NCBI GenBank assembly: GCA_036340235.1
Contig: JAYYZE010000036.1
Span: 62,001-126,000, forward strand
DNA: 64,000 nt
Source: GCA-2862585 sp036340235
GTDB taxonomy: Bacteria > Bacteroidota > Bacteroidia > Flavobacteriales > UBA7312
Direction: 5' to 3'
The translations under genes were made by a program, and so were the position numbers. Under the pieces are notes generated by a model. It searched no databases and had not been told where the DNA came from. It was given only the letters and a program-made list of their open reading frames with translations. Of the stretch, positions 18,195 to 25,549 are shown piece by piece (position 1 is the first letter of the stretch; every line of letters begins with the position of its first letter).

Positions 18195-19424
18195 ATGAAA
18201 GCAACCATTATCACCATAGGAGATGAAATACTTATTGGCCAAACCTTAGACACCAATTCCGGATGGATTGGAAGTTATTTGGAAAATAACGGTATTCACG
18301 TTCATCAAACGATTTCTGTTTCAGATTCATTAACACAAATTGTTGATACTATTTCGGAATCCTTCAAATCTGTTGATCTCATACTTATTACTGGAGGACT
18401 GGGTCCTACAAAAGATGATATAACAAAACAATCCTTGTGCGATTATTTCAACGACGAGTTGGTATTTCATAAAGCAATTCATGAGGAAATCAAATCCTAT
18501 TTTGCACAACGTCAAAGAATCGTAAACAGTTATACTAAATTACAGGCCTACCTTCCTTCTTCTTGCGAAGTGCTACACAATCGCAAAGGGACAGCCCCAG
18601 GAATGTGGTTTGACAAAGAGGGAAAGATGCTGGCTTCCATGCCTGGCATACCTCATGAGATGAAAAATATGATGCCAAGTGTTTTACAAAAGATAAAAGC
18701 CAAGCATGATTTAATAGAAATTGTTCATAAAACTGTTTACACTAGGGGCATCATTGAATCCCATTTAGCCGAGTTGATTTCTGACTGGGAAAATAATCTA
18801 CCAAAAGAAATCAAGCTGGCATATTTACCATCAGTATCTACTTTGATGTTACGTTTTACGGCAAGAGGCCATGACAGAAGTTATTTGGAACACCTAATTG
18901 AACAAAATATTACTTCGTTAAAGTCAATCATAGGTCATTATTATTCCCCGATTCAAAAACGTCTCGCTGAAGAGGTGGTCGGAGAGTTGCTGAAAATAAA
19001 CAATCAAACTATTTCTTTAGCCGAAAGCTGCACAGGTGGCAACTTATCTAAAATGATAACCTCAGTAAGCGGAAGCTCAGGCTATTTTAAAGGAAGTTTG
19101 GTAGCATACCATACCAACATCAAAACAGAAGTGTTGGGTGTCAAAACTAATGTAATTAACGACTTCGGAGTAGTGAGCGAAGAAGTTGTAAAAGAGATGG
19201 CTACATCATGCAAGGCGCTCTTCAAAAGCGATTATGCCATCGCCACATCAGGACTTGCTTCTAGTGATGATGTCGATGGTGTTAAAGGAGGTACGATTTG
19301 TTTAGCTGTTGCTACTCCAGACAAAGTGGTTTCTGAGAAAATATTGTTTAATACAAGCCGTCCAATTAACATTGAAAGAGCTTCTAACAAAGCACTCAAT
19401 TTACTCATTCAACTTTTGAGTTGA
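18195..19424 (+). CDS. cinA: CinA family protein (competence/damage-inducible protein A; NMN deamidase type)
   Basis: From the Met at 18195 the 409-aa protein begins MKATIITIGDEILIGQ, the conserved start of the MoCF_biosynth-like domain (ITGGLGPTKDD near residues 65-75). The C-terminal CinA domain begins near 265 (SLAESCTGGNLSKMI) with GSSGYFKGSLVAY and ATSGLAS, the region that deamidates nicotinamide mononucleotide in characterised homologues. A longer frame from 18150 runs through the terminator hairpin and is not credible. It is a cytoplasmic enzyme of pyridine-nucleotide salvage; the competence link is historical. Length is normal. Confidence 0.93.
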   Translation: MKATIITIGDEILIGQTLDTNSGWIGSYLENNGIHVHQTISVSDSLTQIVDTISESFKSVDLILITGGLGPTKDDITKQSLCDYFNDELVFHKAIHEEIKSYFAQRQRIVNSYTKLQAYLPSSCEVLHNRKGTAPGMWFDKEGKMLASMPGIPHEMKNMMPSVLQKIKAKHDLIEIVHKTVYTRGIIESHLAELISDWENNLPKEIKLAYLPSVSTLMLRFTARGHDRSYLEHLIEQNITSLKSIIGHYYSPIQKRLAEEVVGELLKINNQTISLAESCTGGNLSKMITSVSGSSGYFKGSLVAYHTNIKTEVLGVKTNVINDFGVVSEEVVKEMATSCKALFKSDYAIATSGLASSDDVDGVKGGTICLAVATPDKVVSEKILFNTSRPINIERASNKALNLLIQLLS

Positions 19425-19450
19425 TTATTTTCTCAATCAATAAAATAATA

Positions 19451-19458
19451 TATATTTG
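19451..19458 (+). promoter_or_regulatory. Promoter -7 box for rpmB
   Basis: TATATTTG matches TAnnTTTG and lies 26 bases before the rpmB ATG. The nearest upstream TTG (19421-19423) is 27 bases away, too far for a normal -33 element. Confidence 0.5.
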
Positions 19459-19484
19459 CAATCCTATTTTAAAAACAGACACAA

Positions 19485-19724
19485 ATGGCACGAGTTTGCG
19501 ACATAACAGGAAAAAAAGTGATGGTTGGAAACAACGTATCTCATTCCAACAGAAAAACTAAAAGAAAATATTATCCTAACCTTCAAACCAAGAAGTTTTT
19601 TATTCCAGAAACAGGGGAGTGGATAACACTTAAGGTTTCTGCCAATGCCATCAGAACAATCGACAAGAAAGGCATAACAGCCGTACTCAAAGAGGCACAA
19701 GTAAACAATAATGTACTTATTTAG
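19485..19724 (+). CDS. rpmB: 50S ribosomal protein L28
   Basis: The 79-aa protein begins MARVCDITGKKVMVGNNVSHS and has the L28 features KRKYYPNLQTKKFF and VSANAIRTIDKKG. Length and sequence are typical of Bacteroidota L28. In many relatives rpmB is followed directly by rpmG, DUF4295, ftsY and rimO (recalled knowledge); here a terminator and two unrelated genes intervene and rpmG begins 2.6 kb downstream. Confidence 0.97.
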   Translation: MARVCDITGKKVMVGNNVSHSNRKTKRKYYPNLQTKKFFIPETGEWITLKVSANAIRTIDKKGITAVLKEAQVNNNVLI

Positions 19725-19746
19725 TACTCAAAAAAAAAATGGTTTT

Positions 19747-19779
19747 AAAAAAGTTGCTACATTTGATAGCAGCTTTTTT
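19747..19779 (+). terminator. Intrinsic terminator after rpmB
   Basis: A 13-bp stem AAAAAAGTTGCTA/TAGCAGCTTTTTT (one G-U pair) with a 7-base loop and a T run. It separates rpmB from the lipoprotein gene, whose ATG is 11 bases further on. Confidence 0.85.
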
Positions 19780-19790
19780 CATTTTATTCT

Positions 19791-20405
19791 ATGAAAACAT
19801 CATTCAGCACACTACCTATTTTGTTGTTCGCACTCAGCTTAGTCATCCTTTCATGTAAAAAAGAAGATGACACTATTAGCGATACTAGTCAAGACGATAA
19901 TCAAAATAACCCACAAGAGTATGTGTTTGGATGCATGGTCGATACAGCTTGTAATTACAACTCCCTTGCCAATCAAGATGGCGAAAAGTGCGATTACTCT
20001 TGCTACGGATGTACAGACGAAACTGCGTATAATTATGACTCAGAAAACACTATAGACGACGGCAGTTGTGTTTATGCTAATCAGTTGATTACAAACACGT
20101 GGAATGTTGATTCGGAATGTGACGGCCTAATTCTAGGAAACATTATCCCTGAAGAAATAACTATAGAGTCTGGCGCAGACGGAGGCGAAATAATAGCAGA
20201 TTTTGGTATATTTATCCTGAACGGAACTATAGACCAAGATGGATTTATAAACATCCCACCCCAAGATGTGTCCTTTCTTGATTTTTCATTAGTCACTGTT
20301 AGTGGCAATGGTCAGTTACAAGACGAACAAAATGCCACAATAAATGTCACCGCAACTGTTCTGGTGCTCAGTGAATCGTGCACTCTTACTTTTTCACTTC
20401 TTTAG
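19791..20405 (+). CDS. Lipoprotein with two GCxDxxAxNY cysteine motifs
   Basis: This 204-aa protein has a lipoprotein signal (lipid Cys22 in VILSCKKEDD). Two tandem cysteine units occupy residues 47-72 (GCMVDTACNYN...KCDYSC) and 73-95 (GCTDETAYNYDS...DDGSCVY). The acidic spacing DDGSC resembles calcium-binding loops, and the same motif recurs in the secreted protein at 30 kb. The C-terminal 100 residues have alternating hydrophobic strands, suggesting a beta-sandwich similar to lipocalin-like Bacteroidota lipoproteins. It sits between rpmB and an M1 peptidase (23-base gap), an unusual place. Function is unknown. Confidence 0.78.
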   Translation: MKTSFSTLPILLFALSLVILSCKKEDDTISDTSQDDNQNNPQEYVFGCMVDTACNYNSLANQDGEKCDYSCYGCTDETAYNYDSENTIDDGSCVYANQLITNTWNVDSECDGLILGNIIPEEITIESGADGGEIIADFGIFILNGTIDQDGFINIPPQDVSFLDFSLVTVSGNGQLQDEQNATINVTATVLVLSESCTLTFSLL

Positions 20406-20428
20406 AACATTACACAATAACTTAGCTC

Positions 20429-22072
20429 ATGAGTAAAAGCATCTTTTTTTTAATGTTATTGTGTTCGCTCACCTCTCTTTCACAAGACTTTAATCGGGCA
20501 GATAGTCTTAGAGGGTTTCTCTTTGAAGAAAGAAGTTGTTATGATGTTCACTATTATCATCTTAAACTTTCTGTTGACCCAAAAAATCAATTTATCAAGG
20601 GTTATAATGAGATACATTTTAATGCTGTCAGAGACTTTGATAAAATTCAAATTGACTTATTTGACAACATGAATATCAAAGCGATAGTATTTGAAGAGCG
20701 AGAAATGACGTATTACAGAGAACTCAATGCCGTATTCGTTGAGTTTGACACCCTCATTAGAGCCAATCAAAATGGATTCATTAGGGTGTATTATGATGGT
20801 CATCCAAAAATAGCTATAAAACCTCCTTGGGATGGTGGTTTCTCATGGGAAAAGGATAAGGATGGCAATGACTGGATAGGTGTCTCTTGTCAAGGATTGG
20901 GTGCCAGCGCCTGGTGGCCCAACAAGGACCACCAGTCCGATGAACCAGACAGTATGCTAATAAGTTGTCAAGTACCAGCAGGTTTACGATGTGTTGCCAA
21001 CGGTAACCTACGATTTCACGACCTTCGTAAGTCAACCAAACTCTATAACACATTTCATTGGTTTGTTTCTTATCCTATCAATAACTACGATGTGAGTTTA
21101 AATATTGGAAACTTCACCCATTTTAGTGATAGTTATGTTAATAGTAATGATACGCTGAGCTTAGATTATTATGTGCTTCCTTACAATTTGGAAAAGGCTA
21201 AAGAACACTTTAAGCAAGTAAAGCCCATGTTATCATGTTTTGAAAGCTACTTTGGGCCATATCCCTTTTGGGATGATGGCTTTGCCATGGTAGAAACACC
21301 ATACTTGGGCATGGAGCACCAAAGTGCCATTGCTTACGGAAATAAATACTTGCAAGGGTATTTAGGAAATACCAAATTTACAGCTGGTTATGACTTCGAT
21401 TACATCATTATTCATGAAGCAGGTCATGAGTGGTGGGGTAACAGCATTACTGCCAACGACATTGCCGATATGTGGATACAAGAAGGATTTTGCACCTATT
21501 CTGAAGCGCTGTATGTTGAGTGTATGTATGGATATGACGCCATGCTAAAGTATGTTAAAAACCAAATGTCATCAGCAAGAAATCAAAAGCCCATAGTAGG
21601 AACACCCAATGTTCATAAAAAAGGCAGTAACGATATGTATGCCAAAAGTAGTGCCATTCTACACACCATTAGAAGTTTAATTGATAACGATAGTGTATGG
21701 TTTGATATACTTAAATCTATGGCTAATGAGTTTAAATTTCAAACAATTGACGGAAGGGATATACTCAACTATATTAACAAAAAGAGCGGCTACGATTTTG
21801 ATAATTTTTATGAGCAATATCTTTATACTTCAAAGTTGCCAGAACTACAATACAAATTAGTGGGATGGGGTAAGAAAAAAACATTACACTACAGATGGAA
21901 TGCCATTGATGGTTTCGATATGCCAATAAAGATAACTCATCAAAAAAATCATTACGATTGGATTTATCCATCCAATGAATGGAAAAAGAAAACAATATCT
22001 ATTTGGAAAAAAGATTTCAAAATAGCCGATCATTTATTTTTGATAAATTCAACCAATTATATTAAACAGTAA
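20429..22072 (+). CDS. Secreted M1 family zinc aminopeptidase
   Basis: The 547-aa protein has a signal peptide (MSKSIFFLMLLCSLTSLSQ), the M1 N-terminal beta domain (to ~240), GMEHQ at 294-298 in place of the classical GAMEN, and the zinc site HEAGH at 329-333 with the third ligand Glu352 in WIQEGFCTYSE. The gluzincin active site is therefore intact. It lacks the helical C-terminal domain of long M1 enzymes, as many Bacteroidota homologues do, and no T9SS domain is visible. It should cleave N-terminal residues from peptides in the periplasm. It is 23 bases after the lipoprotein gene, and together they separate rpmB from rpmG. Confidence 0.92.
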   Translation: MSKSIFFLMLLCSLTSLSQDFNRADSLRGFLFEERSCYDVHYYHLKLSVDPKNQFIKGYNEIHFNAVRDFDKIQIDLFDNMNIKAIVFEEREMTYYRELNAVFVEFDTLIRANQNGFIRVYYDGHPKIAIKPPWDGGFSWEKDKDGNDWIGVSCQGLGASAWWPNKDHQSDEPDSMLISCQVPAGLRCVANGNLRFHDLRKSTKLYNTFHWFVSYPINNYDVSLNIGNFTHFSDSYVNSNDTLSLDYYVLPYNLEKAKEHFKQVKPMLSCFESYFGPYPFWDDGFAMVETPYLGMEHQSAIAYGNKYLQGYLGNTKFTAGYDFDYIIIHEAGHEWWGNSITANDIADMWIQEGFCTYSEALYVECMYGYDAMLKYVKNQMSSARNQKPIVGTPNVHKKGSNDMYAKSSAILHTIRSLIDNDSVWFDILKSMANEFKFQTIDGRDILNYINKKSGYDFDNFYEQYLYTSKLPELQYKLVGWGKKKTLHYRWNAIDGFDMPIKITHQKNHYDWIYPSNEWKKKTISIWKKDFKIADHLFLINSTNYIKQ

Positions 22073-22076
22073 ATAA

Positions 22077-22262
22077 TTTAAAGTCATAATATGTATCAAA
22101 GCAACTATCCCAATACCACTTTGTGGAATTGATGATGAGTTGAATGCCATTTATCACAGTAAGAATACGTTTTGTGTATTGCTATTCAAAAGCAGAGTCG
22201 AGAGAAATAGATTTATGCAGGAAACAGTATACATGACTAAAGAACAAAGGCAAATACACTAA
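22077..22262 (+). pseudogene. Start-less relict reading frame between the M1 peptidase and rpmG
   Basis: A 61-codon frame open between TAA at 22074 and TAA at 22260 translates to a plausible protein segment (TIPIPLCGIDDELNAIYHSK, then RVERNRFMQETVYMTKEQR), and after the stop the same frame continues EANFESVYLDLS to a second stop at 22302. The only in-frame ATG is 16 codons from the end, so it is not a normal gene. I do not recognise the family. The rest of the 293-base gap holds only the rpmG promoter. It may be debris from whatever inserted here; equally it may be chance. Confidence 0.3.
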
Positions 22263-22316
22263 GAAGCAAATTTTGAGTCAGTGTATCTTGATTTGAGCTA
22301 AATGTTAAAAATATAG

Positions 22317-22346
22317 TTGTAAAATCAAATCAAATTATTAAATTTG
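22317..22346 (+). promoter_or_regulatory. Promoter of rpmG-DUF4295
   Basis: TTG at 22317-22319 and TAAATTTG at 22339-22346 with a 19-base spacer is an exact Bacteroidetes -33/-7 promoter. The predicted leader before the rpmG ATG is about 15 bases. It shows rpmG now has its own promoter independent of rpmB. Confidence 0.75.
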
Positions 22347-22365
22347 CAACCCAATTATTTTAACA

Positions 22366-22548
22366 ATGGCTAAGAAAGGAAATAGAGTTCAGGTTATTTT
22401 GGAGTGCACGGAGCATAAATCTAGTGGTCAGCCAGGTACTTCACGATATGTGACTACCAAAAATAAAAAGAACACCCCAGACAGAATGGAGTTAAAAAAA
22501 TTCAATCCAATTCTTAAGAAGATGACCGTTCATAAAGAAATCAAATAA
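22366..22548 (+). CDS. rpmG: 50S ribosomal protein L33
   Basis: The 60-aa protein begins MAKKGNRVQVILECTEHKSSG and contains SRYVTTKNKKNTPDRMELKKF, the L33 signature. The paired CxxC zinc ribbon of the C+ paralogues is absent (only Cys14 is present), so this is the zinc-free form. The DUF4295 gene begins 9 bases after its stop. Confidence 0.97.
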   Translation: MAKKGNRVQVILECTEHKSSGQPGTSRYVTTKNKKNTPDRMELKKFNPILKKMTVHKEIK

Positions 22549-22557
22549 TTTTACATT

Positions 22558-22713
22558 ATGGCAAAAAAGGCAGTAGCATCGTTACAAAAAAGAGGAGCTA
22601 AAGATTTTACAAAGGTGATAAAAATGACAAAATCAGAAAAAACTGGTTCTTACACTTTTCGCTCCGAAATTGTTCCTAAAGATAAAGTCAATGATTATTT
22701 AGCAAAAAAATAA
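22558..22713 (+). CDS. DUF4295 family small basic protein
   Basis: A short 51-codon gene: MAKKAVASLQKRGAKDFTKV at the start and IVPKDKVNDYLAKK at the end. The pattern matches DUF4295, a Bacteroidota-specific lysine-rich protein nearly always encoded just after rpmG and thought to be ribosome-associated (family knowledge). The 9-base gap to rpmG and a strong terminator 24 bases after the stop support a two-gene transcript. It is too small to be found by a 60-residue cutoff. No function is established as far as I know. Confidence 0.9.
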   Translation: MAKKAVASLQKRGAKDFTKVIKMTKSEKTGSYTFRSEIVPKDKVNDYLAKK

Positions 22714-22736
22714 TTTTTTCAAACATATACTATATC

Positions 22737-22763
22737 AAAAGCTTCTTACTCAAGAAGCTTTTT
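22737..22763 (+). terminator. Intrinsic terminator between DUF4295 and ftsY
   Basis: Stem AAAAGCTTCTT/AAGAAGCTTTT with loop ACTC and T tail to 22763. It ends the rpmG-DUF4295 transcript; ftsY begins 23 bases further on. Confidence 0.85.
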
Positions 22764-22786
22764 GTGTTTTTTAAATCGGATTTAAA

Positions 22787-23737
22787 ATGGGAATTTTTGG
22801 ATTTTTTTCAAAAGATAAAAAAGAACAACTAGAAAAAGGACTAGAGAAAACAAAAGAAAATGTTTTTAGTAAGCTATCACGAGCTGTGGCTGGTAAGTCA
22901 AAAGTTGATAGCGAAGCCCTAGACGAAATTGAAGAAGCCCTCATAAGCTCGGACATAGGAGTAGAAACCACTCTAAAAATCATAGATCGACTTGAACAAC
23001 GAGTAGCTCAAGATAAGTACCTTGACACTAATGAGCTAAATGCATTCTTGAAAGACGAAATAAGCCGTCTACTAGAAGAAAGTAACAATACTAATAGTAC
23101 CACTTTTGAACTGCCCAAAACGGACGAACCCTTAGTTATAATGGTGGTTGGTGTTAATGGGGTAGGAAAAACCACAACCATAGGAAAACTTGCCTACCAA
23201 TTTAAATTAGCTAACAAGCAAGTCATCTTGGGAGCTGCCGATACTTTTAGAGCAGCGGCAGTGGATCAATTAGTAATTTGGTCCGAAAGAGTAGGAGTAG
23301 ACATTGTAAAACAAGAAATGGGCTCAGACCCCGCTTCTGTGGCTTTTGATACCGTACAATCGGCAAAAACCAAGCAAGCAGATGTGGTCATAATTGATAC
23401 TGCAGGCCGACTACACAACAAAGTCAACCTTATGAATGAGCTGACAAAAATTAGAAATGTAATATCTAAAGTCATTCCTAATGCTCCCCACGAAGTGTTG
23501 CTTGTGTTAGACGCCTCAACTGGTCAAAACGCCATTGAACAAGCCAAGCAATTTAGCTTAGCTACAAAAGTAGACTCACTAGCGTTAACAAAACTCGACG
23601 GAACGGCGAAAGGAGGAGTCGCTATTGGAATTTCGGACCAATTTAAAATCCCCATTAGATACATTGGAGTAGGAGAAGGCATGACGGATTTACAAGTCTT
23701 CAACAAAAAAGAATTTGTTAATTCTCTGTTTGATTAA
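22787..23737 (+). CDS. ftsY: Signal recognition particle receptor FtsY
   Basis: The 316-aa GTPase begins with a short amphipathic segment (MGIFGFFSKDKKEQLEKG) for membrane contact, an N domain to ~100, then the G domain: GVNGVGKTTTIGKLA (~122-136), ADTFRAAAVDQL, DTAGRLHN (~204-211), and TKLDGTAKGG (~268-277). It lacks a long acidic A domain, as usual in this phylum. It docks SRP-bound ribosomes at the inner membrane; the partner Ffh is encoded at 39.9 kb. rimO follows after 1 base. Confidence 0.97.
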   Translation: MGIFGFFSKDKKEQLEKGLEKTKENVFSKLSRAVAGKSKVDSEALDEIEEALISSDIGVETTLKIIDRLEQRVAQDKYLDTNELNAFLKDEISRLLEESNNTNSTTFELPKTDEPLVIMVVGVNGVGKTTTIGKLAYQFKLANKQVILGAADTFRAAAVDQLVIWSERVGVDIVKQEMGSDPASVAFDTVQSAKTKQADVVIIDTAGRLHNKVNLMNELTKIRNVISKVIPNAPHEVLLVLDASTGQNAIEQAKQFSLATKVDSLALTKLDGTAKGGVAIGISDQFKIPIRYIGVGEGMTDLQVFNKKEFVNSLFD

Positions 23738-23738
23738 T

Positions 23739-25049
23739 ATGCGTACTAAGACCCTAAAGAACAACAAAATCAACATAATTACGCTAGGATGTTCCAAAAA
23801 CATTTATGATTCTGAAGTATTGATGGGACAACTCATAGCTAATGAGATGGAGGTTGAGCATGAATCTGACAAAGACGATGCTAATGTAGTGGTGGTAAAT
23901 ACCTGTGGATTTATTGATAACGCTAAGGAAGAATCGGTCAATACTATTTTGGAACAAGCGCGTAGAAAATCGAATGGAGAAATAGATCGTTTGTTTGTGA
24001 CTGGTTGTTTATCAGAACGTTATAAACCCGATTTAGAAAAAGAAATCCCTGATGTTGACGCCTTTTTTGGCACAACCGATTTGCCTAAGCTATTACAAGC
24101 TTTAGGAGCCGATTATAAATACGAATTGGTAGGGGAACGATTGACAACCACTCCCAAACACTATGCTTACTTAAAGATAGCCGAGGGATGTGACAGACCT
24201 TGTTCTTTTTGTGCCATCCCATTGATGAGGGGTAAGCACAAGTCCAAGCCCATAGAGGATTTGGTGTTTGAAGCTAAGCATTTAGCTAAAAATGGAGTCA
24301 AAGAGTTAATTCTCATTGCCCAAGATTTGACCTACTATGGGTTAGATTTATACAAACGAAGGCGCTTGGCAGACTTACTTTTAGCACTTGCGGAAGTTGA
24401 GGGGATAGAATGGATTCGCTTACATTATGCTTTTCCGACGGGTTTTCCTCAAGATGTTTTAACCGTTATACGCACCAACAAAAAGGTTTGTAATTATATT
24501 GACATACCCTTAAAACATATCAGTGATTCGATATTGGTATCCATGCGAAGAGGTACGAATCATCAAAAAACCGTCGATTTGCTAAAATCTTTCAGAGAAA
24601 AGGTGCCTGGAATAGCCATACGTACCTCTTTGATAGTTGGGTATCCCGGAGAAACCAACAGCGACTTTGAAACACTCAAGAAATGGGTTAGAGAAACCAA
24701 ATTTGACCGTCTTGGAGTATTCACCTATTCGCACGAAGAAAACACCCATTCACACTTGTTGGAAGATGACGTTCCGCCAGAAGTTAAGCACCAAAGAGCA
24801 GAAGAAATTATGGCCTTACAAACTGCTATTTCTTATGACTTAAACCAAGAAAAAGTAGGACAAACATTCAGGGTGCTGTTTGATAGAAAAGAAGGACAGT
24901 ATTTTGTGGGCAGGACAGAGTTTGATTCTCCCGATGTAGATAATGAAGTCCTTGTAGATGCTTCAACTAATTATATCCGCATAGGTGATTTTTCCAAAGT
25001 CACCATCACACATGCCGATCACTTTGACTTGTACGGCAAATTAGTCTAA
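23739..25049 (+). CDS. rimO: Ribosomal protein S12 methylthiotransferase RimO
   Basis: From the Met at 23739 (one base after ftsY) the protein has 436 residues. The N-terminal cluster cysteines are Cys18 (ITLGCSKN), Cys56 (NTCGF) and Cys90 (VTGCLSERY); the radical-SAM cluster is Cys151, Cys155 and Cys158 (EGCDRPCSFC). A TRAM domain closes the protein. RimO adds a methylthio group to an aspartate of S12. ITLGCSKN and RGKHKSKP are closer to RimO than to MiaB. A start at 23715 would overlap ftsY and add no conserved sequence. Confidence 0.96.
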   Translation: MRTKTLKNNKINIITLGCSKNIYDSEVLMGQLIANEMEVEHESDKDDANVVVVNTCGFIDNAKEESVNTILEQARRKSNGEIDRLFVTGCLSERYKPDLEKEIPDVDAFFGTTDLPKLLQALGADYKYELVGERLTTTPKHYAYLKIAEGCDRPCSFCAIPLMRGKHKSKPIEDLVFEAKHLAKNGVKELILIAQDLTYYGLDLYKRRRLADLLLALAEVEGIEWIRLHYAFPTGFPQDVLTVIRTNKKVCNYIDIPLKHISDSILVSMRRGTNHQKTVDLLKSFREKVPGIAIRTSLIVGYPGETNSDFETLKKWVRETKFDRLGVFTYSHEENTHSHLLEDDVPPEVKHQRAEEIMALQTAISYDLNQEKVGQTFRVLFDRKEGQYFVGRTEFDSPDVDNEVLVDASTNYIRIGDFSKVTITHADHFDLYGKLV

Positions 25050-25053
25050 CAAA

Positions 25054-25449
25054 TTACTCTTTGTTATATGTTTCAAGGGTTGGCCCGTTTTCGGTCATAA
25101 AACACACTTCTCCATCTACAATCACACCAAAGTTGACTAGTTTCATTTTATTGTCCTCAAAATACTCAAAACCGTTACTGATGTTTTGGTTAGCCTTTTC
25201 TGTGAATTCAATTTTATTTTGTCTGAAATAATCGATGTACTCGATACTTGAGGCTTTTTGAAGATTTTCAATAATTAGATTTGAAAAAATCACAGTCATT
25301 TTTTTCAATACTGTTGAAGAGTCCGAGTGATTCCAAGTGCCAATAAACCAGTCAGGTGGGTTTAGTACTGGGGCAGGAATTTCAGTATCGTCAGGTCGGC
25401 AAGAGAAAATGAAAACGGAAATTGAAAGAAAGAATAATAACTTTTTCAT
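25054..25449 (-). CDS. Small lipoprotein of unknown function
   Basis: From the Met at 25449 the protein has 131 residues with a lipoprotein signal (MKKLLFFLSISVFIFSC, lipid Cys17). The mature domain starts WFIGTWNHSDSSTVLKKMTV, a lipocalin-like pattern seen in many Bacteroidota lipoproteins. A longer frame starts at 25482 without a signal peptide. It converges on rimO with only 4 bases between stop codons. I cannot assign a function. Confidence 0.72.
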   Translation of the reverse strand: MKKLLFFLSISVFIFSCRPDDTEIPAPVLNPPDWFIGTWNHSDSSTVLKKMTVIFSNLIIENLQKASSIEYIDYFRQNKIEFTEKANQNISNGFEYFEDNKMKLVNFGVIVDGEVCFMTENGPTLETYNKE

Positions 25450-25511
25450 AAGCACAAGTTCTTTATTTGATAGTATACCCAAAAGATAACAAATAATATA
25501 AGTATATTAAA

Positions 25512-25544
25512 TTGATAATCATCGCTTATAAATATGTAATTTTG
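25512..25544 (+). promoter_or_regulatory. Promoter of bshC, likely giving a leaderless mRNA
   Basis: TTG at 25512-25514 and TAATTTTG at 25537-25544 (22-base spacer). The box ends only 5 bases before the ATG at 25550, so transcription starting 4-6 bases after the box would begin at or next to the start codon. Confidence 0.6.
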
Positions 25545-25549
25545 TGAAA

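Noticed and set aside
19421..19423. TTG as a -33 element for rpmB.
   Set aside because: 27 bases from the TATATTTG box; the usual spacer is about 17-23 bases.
22215..22262. MTKEQRQIH segment as a transposase start (IS30-like MxxEQR).
   Set aside because: Only a short similarity, no downstream catalytic region and no terminal inverted repeats, so no insertion sequence is called.
22366..22713. Lack of a long gene in the rpmG region could suggest a non-coding gap.
   Set aside because: A 51-codon DUF4295 gene (22558-22713) fits exactly between rpmG and a strong terminator.
25544..25549. GTG start for bshC at 25544.
   Set aside because: Its G is the last base of the TAATTTTG promoter box, so the codon would be upstream of transcription; the ATG at 25550 is used instead.
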